Assembly: GCA_003138895.1 (NCBI GenBank)
Contig: PLHJ01000019.1
Span: 27,144-69,262 of the forward strand
DNA: 42,119 nucleotides
Reading direction: 5' to 3'
DNA from: Acidimicrobiaceae bacterium
GTDB taxonomy: Bacteria; Actinomycetota; Acidimicrobiia; Acidimicrobiales; RAAP-2
In this document: positions 33,902 through 42,054 of the stretch, one piece after another
Layout: every line of letters starts with the position of its first letter
Position numbering within the stretch: position 1 is the stretch's first letter
The notes under the pieces: model-generated
Database searches by the model: none
The model's input: the letters and a program-made list of their open reading frames with translations, nothing else
What the model was told of the DNA's origin: nothing
Made by a program: the position numbers and the translations under genes

Positions 33902-33908
33902 AGGAGGT
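33902..33908 (+). promoter_or_regulatory. Consensus ribosome binding site of the large surface protein
   Basis: AGGAGGT, extended to AGGAGGTGA, is fully complementary to the 16S anti-Shine-Dalgarno and lies eight bases before the GTG at 33917. It fixes the start of the 1211-residue protein. Confidence 0.85.
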
Positions 33909-33916
33909 GAACGTTC

Positions 33917-36900
33917 GTGCGATTCGTTCAACGTTTACTAGTCCTCGCCGTCTCCATTCTTGGTTTCACGTTCGCCACGTCTTTCTTCGTCGACGGCGGC
34001 GCCCAGGCGGCCGTGCACGCTAAAACGCTGAAAGCCCATACGGGATCGCTCGCGGGTTGCGAGTTCGGTATCAATCAAGTTTTTGACACGCAGAGGAGTC
34101 TCACCGGACCGCCGCTGTCACTGGATGCTTCGAGCTTTGGACTTCCCTACAATTCGTCTGGTTCGGAACTGACCTCGTCGCAACTCACCAGTACGGATTA
34201 CTTTCAATTCGTCTACGACTCCGGAGCGAGTGACTGGGAACTCGTACTTTTTGATTCGAACGGCAGTCAACTTCAAGTCGTTGATCAGAGCGGAACCTTT
34301 CTCTATATGGGCCCTAGTTTCTTGTATTACACCAGCGGTATTTATGGCACCCTCATTACGACACAGGGCAGTTACGCCGACGGGGTTTCGGGACTGTTGT
34401 TTCCCGTAAGTATCACGAACCCGAACAACAGCGACGTCTCGAGTTTCAACTCGTGTCAGACCTCAATCATTCCCCTCGCCGTTGCGCCCAGTGCTCCTCT
34501 TTCGCCCAAGGCGATAAGCAGCGATGGCCAAGCCACCGTGTCGTGGAATGCTTCGGCTACCGCGGGCTCCAGTGCAATTACGTCCTACACCGTGAGTGCA
34601 ACTTCTGACCCTACGAAGAGCTGCACGGTTTCTGCCAGCTCGTCATTCCTCAGCTGCACGGTGTACGGGCTCACGAACGGGCAGGTGTATTCGTTCAGTG
34701 TCACTGCCACGAATTCTCAACTCACGAGTGTGGCCTCTTCGTCTACGAACACCGTCATTCCCGCAACGAATCCGAGCCCACCGAATGGCCTGGTGGCGAC
34801 GTCGGGAAAAGGACAAGTGCAACTCTCGTGGTCGCCCACGGTTTTCACGGGTTCAAATTCGATTATTGACTACACCGTCAATGAGTCGGGCGCGACGGTC
34901 GCCACGCTCGACGCCGGGACCGCAACGTCACTGAAGGTCACTGGCCTCACCGCTGGCGACACCTATTTCTTCAGTGTCACAGCGACGAACGACCAAGGGC
35001 TCTCGAGCGTAGCGTCTTCGTCCGTGCATGCCCTACCCTTTGGAAGTCCTTCGCCTCCTCTCAGCGTGACCGCTACGCCCGGCAATGGACAAGTGAAACT
35101 TTCGTGGTCGCCGCCAGCGTCGACAGGATCAAATTCCATCACCGACTACACCGTCAATGAGTCGGGTGCGACGGTCGCCACGCTCGACGCCGGGACCGCC
35201 ACGTCGCTCAATGTCACGGGCCTTACCGCTGGCAACACCTATTCCTTCAGCGTCACGGCGACGAACGATCAAGGATTTTCGAGTGTGGCGTCGACGTCGA
35301 CAAGTGCGGTCCCATTTGGAGCTCCCTCTACGCCAATCAACGTCGCGGCATCTGCGAGCGATGGAAAAGTCAGACTCACGTGGTCGCCCCCAGCGTCCAC
35401 CGGTTCAAACACAATCACCAACTACACCGTCAGCGAGTCGGGTGCGACAGTTGCCACGCTCGATGCGGGGACATCGACATCGCTGACAGTTGGAGGTCTT
35501 GCTCCTGGCGACACCTACTTCTTCAGTGTCACTGCGACGAACGACCAAGGACTTTCGAGTGTCGCGTCTTCTTCAGTTCGTGTCGTGTCGACAGCGCCAC
35601 CGACACCTGCGACCACCACGCCGACGACTACGCCCCCTACGCCAGCGACCACAACACCAACGACGACACCTCCGACCACCACGCCGACGACCACGCCTCC
35701 CACAACGACGCCAACAACGACACCAACAACGACACCAACAACGACGCCTTCCACCATTCCTCCGAGTGCTCTCAAAACAACGGTGGCGCCGACGGGACCG
35801 AGCCCCGATATCTTTGCGAGCTCGGGGGATAATCAAATCACGCTGCAACTCGAGTTAAGCGCTGGTCAACTCGTTGCGGGAAGCCTCGTGGTGGTGCAAG
35901 CCACCGGCTTAGAGCCCAATTCGCTTCTCGTAGTTACGGTCCATTCAACGCCCGACACGTTGTTGTCGGTTCAAGTAGGACCTGACGGGTCATACTCCGG
36001 CACGACGACACTTCCGGCCGGCCTAGAAGACGGCATGCACGAGGTGATGGCCACAGGTGTCGCGGGTGGACAGACGGCGCAAGTGCTTGGTGGCTTTGAA
36101 GAGTCAAAGGGCGTGGCAACGTCCGTTGCTCAGCCGGGAACGGTTACTGCTCCCATTGTGGCGAATGATCCTCGTTTGGTGCAGGCGCTTCGTTACCACC
36201 GGTCCGCTTACAACATCGCCGCTGATCCTTCGAGCGGTAGTGCCGTTCTCGTTACCGGTGCCGCCATACTGGCGATTGCCGGAGCGGGCGGCATTGCTGG
36301 TAGTCGACGACGTGAACACACGAAGAAGACCAGTGCATCGAGTGCGGCCACCAAGAAGTTAAAAGGTCTCAAAATTGAGGGCACGCACATTGGCGACCGT
36401 AGTTGGACGTGGCGTGCTCCCTTTACTGCCTGGACCGACAAAATCGGCCAAGTGTGGCCGGGCGTCGTTGGTCGTTATTCGGCGGTGGCACCGAGGGTGT
36501 TGCTTGATGGAACCTGGGCGAGAGCGATGTTTGGATCGGGGGCTCTTCTTCTTTGGTTGGCTGGCGTCATCACGGCCTTGGTGGCCTGCACGGCGCACGG
36601 TTCGGCGGGACTCGCTCCGGCGTTTCCGCTCCTCGTCGCGATTGTGATTCTGGGCATATGTGACGCAGCGGCCGGGGCAGCTGCGTGGCTCACAATTGCA
36701 ATTGCGACCTTGGTGACCGGTGGCTTTCAGACGTGGTCGGACCTTCGAACGTTGCTTGGTCTGGGCGTCTTATTCGCCGCGATTTCTCTTCTCGCGCACG
36801 TCATTCGTCCTCTTCGTCGCAACCTAGAAACAAGTACCAACGAGCGTGCTGAACGCTTCTTTGACTTTGTCATGATGCCCCCTTTCGTCGCGTTTGCGAG

Positions 36901-37552
36901 TAGTTCGATGCTCAAGGCCTTGAATGGTCTTTCGGGTCTCACGTTGGTCACGCCGACAGAGATCTCCAATTTCCGTTGGATTGTGTACGGTGCGGTTCTC
37001 GCTCGTCTTGTCCTCGAAGACATTGCCCATCATCTTTACCCTGAACGAACGCAAATGGTCCAGCCCGACAAATTGGTGTCGCCTGGGCGACGCTGGATGG
37101 GGACGGCATTGGTCGTTCGAGCTGCCATCTACGTCTTAGTGGGCGTGCCCTTTTTTGGATTGAGCACGACGCTCTTTGTTGCCGCGATTTTGCTCAGTGT
37201 CCCGGCCATATTGAAAATATTCGAAGACAACTTGCCGAACTCGGCAACGCTCAACAAGTGGCTACCTCGTGGATTATTTATGTTCTTTTGCAGCATGGTC
37301 GTTGGCATTGTTCTGGTGTGGAACCTTGAAGGTTTTCATCCCAGTTCGTCGACGATCCGCCAAGACTTTTTGTGGCTGCTGCTTCCGGGTATTATTGCTG
37401 GTCTCCTCGAGCTCTTTGGCAGAGAAGGTGGTGTTTGGCCCAAGGGTAAACACCAGTGGCTGTTGGGTGGAGGAATTTGGCTCCTCGCCCTCGGGATTGT
37501 CACTGGACACTTGCTGCTCTTCCCGACGGTCCACGTTTCTTTTGCTTGGTAG
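33917..37552 (+). CDS. Fn3-repeat surface protein with polytopic C-terminal membrane domain
   Basis: A 1211-residue protein I do not recognise as a whole. Order: signal peptide (1-35), an unassigned Ser/Tyr-rich domain (about 40-190), one divergent and three near-identical fibronectin-III domains (about 191-283, 290-375, 381-467, 473-558), a Pro-Thr linker (559-616), an Ig-like domain (about 635-735, with VVVQATGLEPNSLLVVTVHSTP across 20-residue pieces), a single helix (about 773-791) followed by a basic stretch SRRREHTKK, then about ten further hydrophobic segments (about 873-1205). The N-terminal half should be outside the cell, and the rest embedded in the membrane. Adhesion or signalling across the membrane is conceivable; nothing proves it. 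The start is set by a consensus Shine-Dalgarno. Confidence 0.9.
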   Translation: MRFVQRLLVLAVSILGFTFATSFFVDGGAQAAVHAKTLKAHTGSLAGCEFGINQVFDTQRSLTGPPLSLDASSFGLPYNSSGSELTSSQLTSTDYFQFVYDSGASDWELVLFDSNGSQLQVVDQSGTFLYMGPSFLYYTSGIYGTLITTQGSYADGVSGLLFPVSITNPNNSDVSSFNSCQTSIIPLAVAPSAPLSPKAISSDGQATVSWNASATAGSSAITSYTVSATSDPTKSCTVSASSSFLSCTVYGLTNGQVYSFSVTATNSQLTSVASSSTNTVIPATNPSPPNGLVATSGKGQVQLSWSPTVFTGSNSIIDYTVNESGATVATLDAGTATSLKVTGLTAGDTYFFSVTATNDQGLSSVASSSVHALPFGSPSPPLSVTATPGNGQVKLSWSPPASTGSNSITDYTVNESGATVATLDAGTATSLNVTGLTAGNTYSFSVTATNDQGFSSVASTSTSAVPFGAPSTPINVAASASDGKVRLTWSPPASTGSNTITNYTVSESGATVATLDAGTSTSLTVGGLAPGDTYFFSVTATNDQGLSSVASSSVRVVSTAPPTPATTTPTTTPPTPATTTPTTTPPTTTPTTTPPTTTPTTTPTTTPTTTPSTIPPSALKTTVAPTGPSPDIFASSGDNQITLQLELSAGQLVAGSLVVVQATGLEPNSLLVVTVHSTPDTLLSVQVGPDGSYSGTTTLPAGLEDGMHEVMATGVAGGQTAQVLGGFEESKGVATSVAQPGTVTAPIVANDPRLVQALRYHRSAYNIAADPSSGSAVLVTGAAILAIAGAGGIAGSRRREHTKKTSASSAATKKLKGLKIEGTHIGDRSWTWRAPFTAWTDKIGQVWPGVVGRYSAVAPRVLLDGTWARAMFGSGALLLWLAGVITALVACTAHGSAGLAPAFPLLVAIVILGICDAAAGAAAWLTIAIATLVTGGFQTWSDLRTLLGLGVLFAAISLLAHVIRPLRRNLETSTNERAERFFDFVMMPPFVAFASSSMLKALNGLSGLTLVTPTEISNFRWIVYGAVLARLVLEDIAHHLYPERTQMVQPDKLVSPGRRWMGTALVVRAAIYVLVGVPFFGLSTTLFVAAILLSVPAILKIFEDNLPNSATLNKWLPRGLFMFFCSMVVGIVLVWNLEGFHPSSSTIRQDFLWLLLPGIIAGLLELFGREGGVWPKGKHQWLLGGGIWLLALGIVTGHLLLFPTVHVSFAW
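34772..35590 (+). repeat. Three tandem fibronectin-III coding repeats, 276-base period
   Basis: The phrase TACACCGTCA(A/G) recurs at 34871, 35147 and 35423, exactly 276 bases (92 codons) apart, within long stretches of near-identity such as GACGGTCGCCACGCTCGACG. They look like recent duplications inside the gene. Confidence 0.9.
35591..35763 (+). repeat. Low-complexity Pro-Thr coding tract
   Basis: ACGACxCCxACxACG-type units encode a TTTPTTTPP linker of about 58 residues. Slippage could change its length in frame because the units are multiples of three. Confidence 0.85.
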
Positions 37553-37601
37553 AAATCTTGCGTAGTCACTGAAAAAGATGTGCCCTTAAGAAACAGCCCT
37601 A

Positions 37602-37607
37602 TACGAT
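37602..37607 (+). promoter_or_regulatory. Possible -10 of leaderless VOC gene
   Basis: TACGAT (overlapping TATACG) ends seven bases before the GTG at 37615; no Shine-Dalgarno. Confidence 0.35.
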
Positions 37608-37614
37608 CGATGAC

Positions 37615-38025
37615 GTGGCAGGTCTTACGCCCTACGTTCACTTTCCCGGTACCGCGCGTGAGGCGTTGTCGTTTTACGCCAACGTGTTCGGTGGCGAAAC
37701 GCAGCTGCATACCTTTGCTGAATTCGGTCGGACTGACGGACCGAGTGACGCGATTGCGCACGGGTACCTCGTTAATTCCCTGGTATCGCTGTACGGCGCG
37801 GACGTGGGCGGCGGGGAGCCTCCGTTTCGTGCCGAAGGACTGATGCTGTCCCTTCTCGGCACGGCCGACTCGGCAACCCTTCGTCAATGGTTCACGCGAC
37901 TCTGCGAAGGCGGAATGGTCGTTGATGATCTGCAAGTACGGTCCTGGGGCGCTTTTGACGGTCACGTCATCGACCGCTTCGGATTGCACTGGCTGGTGGG
38001 TTTTGAAATTGAAGCGGATACTTGA
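37615..38025 (+). CDS. VOC-family (PhnB/3-demethylubiquinone-type) protein
   Basis: A 136-residue protein of the vicinal-oxygen-chelate superfamily, PhnB-like subgroup. It begins LTPYVHFPGTAREALSFY followed by FGGE, the standard start, and has LMLSLLG and a C-terminal DRFGLHWLVGFE strand. The metal-binding residues usual in glyoxalases are mostly not preserved, as in many PhnB-like proteins, so enzymatic activity is uncertain. The GTG at 37615 is chosen as start since the protein begins there with the family pattern. It stands alone 62 bases after the large surface protein gene. Confidence 0.9.
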   Translation: MAGLTPYVHFPGTAREALSFYANVFGGETQLHTFAEFGRTDGPSDAIAHGYLVNSLVSLYGADVGGGEPPFRAEGLMLSLLGTADSATLRQWFTRLCEGGMVVDDLQVRSWGAFDGHVIDRFGLHWLVGFEIEADT

Positions 38026-38184
38026 TTCACGCTGACTATTTGAGTGTTTGATCTTCGCTGTGACATGTGGCCCTAGATAGTCCAATCGATACGCGGTTAA
38101 CTGCAGTAGTCGCACGGTGACTTCGAGAGGCAGTAATCGAGACGAACGGTCGACGGAAACTAAACCACTGATGGGACGCGCGCA

Positions 38185-38715
38185 ATGAAGGAATTTCTGA
38201 CGGATGTCGAAACGTTGCGAAAGCGTGCCAGGGAGAACATGGACAAGGGTTCGGTGACCGACGCCTACGGCGCTGATCTAGAGCGAGTGCTCTACGTACT
38301 TAATCAAGCTTTAGCGACCGAACTCGTGTGCGTACTTCGCTACAAGCGTCACTATTACACCGCCAAGGGAATTGACGCCCAACCAGCCGCGGATGAGTTC
38401 TTGCAGCACGCCGGTGAAGAGGAAGGTCACGCGAATCAAATAGCTGCTCGCATAAGCCAACTCGGCGGTGAGCCAGATTTCAACCCAGAAACGCTCTTAG
38501 AGCGCAGCCATTCGGAGTACAACTCCTCTACGAAACTCAAAAAGATGATTCAAGAAGACTTGGTTGCCGAGCGTGTGGCGATTGCGTCGTACACCGAAAT
38601 CATTGCGTGGTTGGGCGACGGCGATCCAACAACGCGTCGCATGCTCGAGGAAATTTTGGCCGTGGAAGAAGAACACGCCGAAGATATGCTCGACCTCCTC
38701 GGAGGCCTCACCTAG
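38185..38715 (+). CDS. Ferritin-like (bacterioferritin-type) diiron protein
   Basis: A 176-residue four-helix bundle protein of the ferritin-like superfamily, resembling bacterioferritins and Dps-like rubrerythrin relatives. The diiron ligands can be placed: E46 in ALATELVC, E79 and H82 in EEEGHA, E129 in LVAERVA, and E161 and H164 in EEEHAEDM, giving the E, ExxH, E, ExxH pattern. Iron storage or peroxide-linked iron oxidation is the likely role. I see no heme-binding methionine that would assure a true Bfr. The ATG at 38185 has only a weak upstream purine stretch; the 159-base gap before it shows no clear regulatory box. Confidence 0.9.
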   Translation: MKEFLTDVETLRKRARENMDKGSVTDAYGADLERVLYVLNQALATELVCVLRYKRHYYTAKGIDAQPAADEFLQHAGEEEGHANQIAARISQLGGEPDFNPETLLERSHSEYNSSTKLKKMIQEDLVAERVAIASYTEIIAWLGDGDPTTRRMLEEILAVEEEHAEDMLDLLGGLT

Positions 38716-39032
38716 AGGTTCTCCCACTTCATTGAACCTGCTCGCCTTGCCAACACGGTTTCGCAAAAGTGTGCCGCCGGTTCAACGCCCGGCTGTCCTG
38801 TTTCTTTGGCCGTCAAAGTCATCTTTCCAAACCGCCTCGATCTATTAACTGCTTGCGCGGTACCGTGTGTCACTGCCCTTCGAACTGTCTTTTCGCTGGT
38901 GGTCGGGCTTTATTTGCGCTGACTTGTGTTGACAGTGCATCAATGATTGCCTAGATTCCTTTTGAGGCAGGTGGCGAACATCAGAGCACTGAGAACGTCG
39001 CCTCGAAACTTCCGTCGAGAAATGAGACAGCC
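38716..39032 (+). other. Intergenic leader of the glycine-rich protein gene
   Basis: About 317 bases without a supported gene. The second half holds the promoter at 38929-38957, which leaves an untranslated leader of about 70 bases before the GTG at 39033. I see no other feature in the first half. Confidence 0.6.
38929..38957 (+). promoter_or_regulatory. Consensus sigma-70 promoter of the glycine-rich protein
   Basis: TTGACA (38929-38934), a 17-base spacer, and TAGATT (38952-38957). A perfect -35 is rare elsewhere in the window, so this gene may be strongly expressed. Confidence 0.75.
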
Positions 39033-40781
39033 GTGGGCAAAGTACGCAGGAACGTCGGAAGATCCTTCTTTGCGCCAAAAGTGGTACGAGACGGCGAGCG
39101 TCCGCTCGTCAGAAGGACACTTCGGTTGTTGCTGGCGCTTCCGCTCCTCGCAGGGGCATTTGGGACACTGATTCTGCAAGGTGGGCAATCAGCGGGGTCG
39201 TCAACTCCCTCAGTCACGACTGTTTCGTTCACGCAACAAGGTTGCTCGACGTGGGTGGTTCCTTACGGGGTTAACAGCGTTCAGGTGGACGCCGTTGGAG
39301 CGGCGGGAGCTTCAGGTGGCGCCGCCGGCGGCCACGGCGACGAAGAGACCGCGACCATTGTTCAACTCACCCCAAGCCAGACCAGTTTTGACGTCTGTGT
39401 CGACGAAGGCGGCGGCGCAGGTGGCGCCGGACCAACCGGCAGCGGTGGTTCAGGCGGTGGCGCGTCGGGTGTGAGTCTCGGCGCTACGTTTGGCGATCCA
39501 CTCGTTGTCGCTGCTGGCGGTGGTGGCGGTGGCGGCCACGACTCATGTAATGGAAGTTGTGGCTCCGGCGGGGGTGGCAACGCGGGCGCGCCGGGCTCGG
39601 CGGGTGCCACGGTGATTGATACCTTCGTGTCTGGCAACGGCATTGGTGGTGGTGGGGCGACGCCTAACAACGTTGGTTCGGGCGGCGACGGATCTTCCGT
39701 CAACGGTGGTTACGACGGCAGTGACGGTAACGCCTTCACTGTCGCAGGTCCCGGTGTAGGTGGCCGCGGTGGTGGCGCCATCAGCGGCGGTGGTGCGGGC
39801 GGTGGCGGTGGCGGCTATAACGGCGGTGGTGGTGGTGGTGCCCCGGGTAACGGTTTTGGCGGTGCCGGTGGTGGTGGTGGAGTTGACTACTGCTCCTCCA
39901 CCTACACGAGCGGCCCCTCAGCAATTGATTGCTCCTTGACCTCCGGGACGGGAACTGGTTCGAATGCCACGGGCGCAACAGGTGATCCACAAGTGACGAT
40001 CACCTACAACACTCCGACACCACCTACCTACATCGTGAACTTCAACGCCGAAGGGGGCAGCGCAGTTGCACCCATCACCGCTGTTGGTTTTACCAACGTG
40101 ACGTTGCCGAGTGCGCCGACGTATCCCGGCTACACCTTTGACGGCTGGTTCGTCGAGCCCGAAGGCGGCGGCGTTGCAGTCACGTACCCCTATTTTCCCA
40201 TGAGCACGACAACGCTTTACGCCCAGTGGACGCCTCACGTGACCGACACCGTGAGTTTCAATGCCGAAGGCGGCGGTGCTGTTTCGTCGCTCGGTGGTCT
40301 TGACGGCACCAGCGTCACCTTGCCGAGTGCGCCGACGTATCCTGGCTACATCTTTGACGGTTGGTTCACCGCCGCGAGCGGCGGTAGTCCTCTCACTTCG
40401 CCCTACACGCTGGCTGGTTCGGTCACGCTCTTTGCCCAGTGGACTGCAATTCCAGTGAGTACGCCAGTCGTGACACCCTCGTATCAAGAAATTGCGTTGA
40501 TTCATTCATTCGCTCTGGGCAGTTCCGCTCTCACTCCCGCTCTCAAAAGTCAGATTGACGATGTGGTCAATGTGATTGAGGCGAAGCACTTTGATTCCCT
40601 AATCCTTGTTGGAAACGCGACCCTTCCGGCATCGAGCCTCAATGGGTCACTTGCGAAGACTCGGGCATCAGTGGTGGAGGCGTACATGGTGCAACTTGGC
40701 CTGATCGTCACCTTCAAAATTGAATTCACCCAGAGTGGAACGACAACTTCAGATCTGAACGTAAAAGTCCTCGCTAAATAA
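39033..40781 (+). CDS. Secreted glycine-rich protein with InlB repeats and OmpA-like end
   Basis: A 582-residue exported protein. A basic N-terminus and hydrophobic helix (about 28-48) form a signal or anchor. Residues about 60-315 are a poly-glycine domain beginning CSTWVVPYGVNSVQVDAVGA with later VVAAGGGGGGG and many GGGG runs, the pattern of bacterial relatives of the ALK/LTK glycine-rich domain. Two InlB-type (Listeria-Bacteroides) repeats follow at about 333-400 and 405-470, each with LPSAPTYPGY and FDGWF. The last 100 residues resemble an OmpA-like domain (SSALTPALKSQIDDVV, LAKTRASVVEAYM), retaining the arginine but not the GHTD aspartate. Cell-wall attachment is inferred. The GTG at 39033 is the likely start; a GTG at 39081 is less likely. 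Confidence 0.85.
   Translation: MGKVRRNVGRSFFAPKVVRDGERPLVRRTLRLLLALPLLAGAFGTLILQGGQSAGSSTPSVTTVSFTQQGCSTWVVPYGVNSVQVDAVGAAGASGGAAGGHGDEETATIVQLTPSQTSFDVCVDEGGGAGGAGPTGSGGSGGGASGVSLGATFGDPLVVAAGGGGGGGHDSCNGSCGSGGGGNAGAPGSAGATVIDTFVSGNGIGGGGATPNNVGSGGDGSSVNGGYDGSDGNAFTVAGPGVGGRGGGAISGGGAGGGGGGYNGGGGGGAPGNGFGGAGGGGGVDYCSSTYTSGPSAIDCSLTSGTGTGSNATGATGDPQVTITYNTPTPPTYIVNFNAEGGSAVAPITAVGFTNVTLPSAPTYPGYTFDGWFVEPEGGGVAVTYPYFPMSTTTLYAQWTPHVTDTVSFNAEGGGAVSSLGGLDGTSVTLPSAPTYPGYIFDGWFTAASGGSPLTSPYTLAGSVTLFAQWTAIPVSTPVVTPSYQEIALIHSFALGSSALTPALKSQIDDVVNVIEAKHFDSLILVGNATLPASSLNGSLAKTRASVVEAYMVQLGLIVTFKIEFTQSGTTTSDLNVKVLAK
40030..40445 (+). repeat. Two InlB-type repeats, 216-base period
   Basis: TTGCCGAGTGCGCCGACGTA occurs at 40104 and 40320, 216 bases (72 codons) apart, inside two tandem InlB B-repeat domains. 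Confidence 0.85.
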
Positions 40782-40833
40782 GCAGCGATCCTTCACGGCC
40801 TGTCATGCTTCATTGAAACGATTGAAGGACGCC

Positions 40834-41541
40834 GTGAAACTTCTACTTACTTCTAGTGGCATCTCGAACCCGAGCATCAACGAGGCACTTGTTGACTTGC
40901 TCGGCAAGCCAATCTCGGAGTCGAGCGCTCTGTTCATTCCGACCGGTATTTATCCTTTCCCCGGCGGCGGGACGAATGCATGGAGAGCAATAAGCGGTAA
41001 TGGCAAGAGTCCGCTGTGTGACCTCGGTTGGAAGTCGTTGGGTCTGCTTGAACTGACGGCGCTGCCGAGCATTCAGCGAGAAAGTTGGGTGCCCACGCTT
41101 CAAGAGACGGACGCGTTGCTGGTTTGGGGTGGCAATGTTTTGTATTTGTCCTACTGGATGCAAAAGTCCGGCCTCGCTGAGCTTTTACCAACGCTTGGAA
41201 GTTTGGTTTACGTAGGGGTGAGTGCGGGGAGCATTGTGATGACCCCCTATAACTGTGACGCCGAATGGAACCTTCAGTTCGTGCCAGCAGGTAGCGACAT
41301 GGGTTCAACGAGCGAAAAGGCACTTGGATTCGTCGACTTCGCGCTAACGGTGCACCTCGATAATCCCGATCCAATATTCGAGGACAATTCCATGGCGAAT
41401 GTGAAGAAGTGGGCCGCCGGGGTGCCGGCCCCGACATACGCGATTGATGATCAGTCAGCTGTCAAAGTGGACGGAGGTGCCGTCGAAGTCGTTTCAGAGG
41501 GGCACTGGCAATTGTTTAGCCCCTCGATTCCGAGTGTCTGA
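40834..41541 (+). CDS. Peptidase S51-like protein
   Basis: A 235-residue member of the S51 family (peptidase E and cyanophycinase relatives), which share a class I glutamine-amidotransferase-like fold with a nucleophilic serine. The nucleophile elbow is YVGVSAGS (S130), preceded by the VWGGNVLYL glycine loop, and LTVHLDN supplies a candidate histidine. Peptidase E cleaves Asp-X dipeptides; cyanophycinase cleaves cyanophycin; nothing here decides between these or another substrate. I start at the GTG at 40834 after GAAGGAC, giving MKLLLTSSGI; the frame also opens from a TTG 21 bases earlier. There is no signal peptide, so the protein is cytoplasmic, unlike its secreted neighbour. Confidence 0.85.
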   Translation: MKLLLTSSGISNPSINEALVDLLGKPISESSALFIPTGIYPFPGGGTNAWRAISGNGKSPLCDLGWKSLGLLELTALPSIQRESWVPTLQETDALLVWGGNVLYLSYWMQKSGLAELLPTLGSLVYVGVSAGSIVMTPYNCDAEWNLQFVPAGSDMGSTSEKALGFVDFALTVHLDNPDPIFEDNSMANVKKWAAGVPAPTYAIDDQSAVKVDGGAVEVVSEGHWQLFSPSIPSV

Positions 41542-41604
41542 AATCGAGCATTTGGCCAAGACGGGGGATTTTCACTTGAAGAAATCGCCACGTGACAAAA
41601 AGGC

Positions 41605-41633
41605 TTGACATTCCATCGGATTAGATGTATCGT
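41605..41633 (+). promoter_or_regulatory. Strong promoter in the right-end intergenic region
   Basis: TTGACA (41605-41610), a 17-base spacer and TATCGT (41628-41633). Transcription would start near 41640, but no convincing gene begins for 400 bases. Confidence 0.65.
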
Positions 41634-42054
41634 TTTCGATGTGACTACACACCATCTACGAATCAACACTCAGAGCACTCTGGCATCGACCACTGGGGCT
41701 TCCCACCACCACTTAGGTCAATTCTGGGGAAAAGTTCATTTGATTTTGGCCACCGCATTCACCGGAGCGCCGAAAATTCGGGGAAATCGTCCTTCCGAGA
41801 CAAATAATGCTCAATTGGCAGTTGGTTGTTCGACGAATCGGCACGTGGGTAATTCTTGCAGCGCCATGCCGGCCAATCGCTTGGCGCCCACCAGGCAGGA
41901 CCTTAAGAAGATGGACCGCGTCGAGCGGGCCATGACGCGTGTTCCTTTTGACGTTGAAATCTCGCGCACCGTTGGCGCGAGCGGATGCCGCTGGTAACGA
42001 TTACGTCAAGTTGATGCTTTTGTTTTGCCGGGAAGGGGCCATGGCGTAGTCTCA
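41634..42054 (+). other. Transcribed region of unknown content
   Basis: From the end of the peptidase gene to 42054 there is no gene I can support. An ORF reaches from 41605 to 41997, but its start lies on the promoter. A late part from the ATG at 41869 (42 codons, ending SRTVGASGCRW) has G/C-rich third positions like real genes and might be a short protein; no family is recognised and no Shine-Dalgarno is clear. A long leader or a non-coding RNA are alternatives. Confidence 0.3.

Noticed and set aside
35591..35763. Short tandem repeats taken as a possible CRISPR array
   Set aside because: Units are 3-12 bases without spacers and code in frame for a Thr-Pro linker.
35515..35775. Val-Gly repeat ORF on the minus strand
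   Set aside because: It is only the complement of the Pro-Thr microsatellite.
39362..39703. Pro-rich minus-strand ORF within the glycine-rich gene
   Set aside because: Complement of Gly codons; no signal or motif.
41605..41997. 130-residue ORF at the right end as a gene
   Set aside because: Its start coincides with the -35 of a promoter and the first half has no coding character; only a short late part is kept as a weak possibility.
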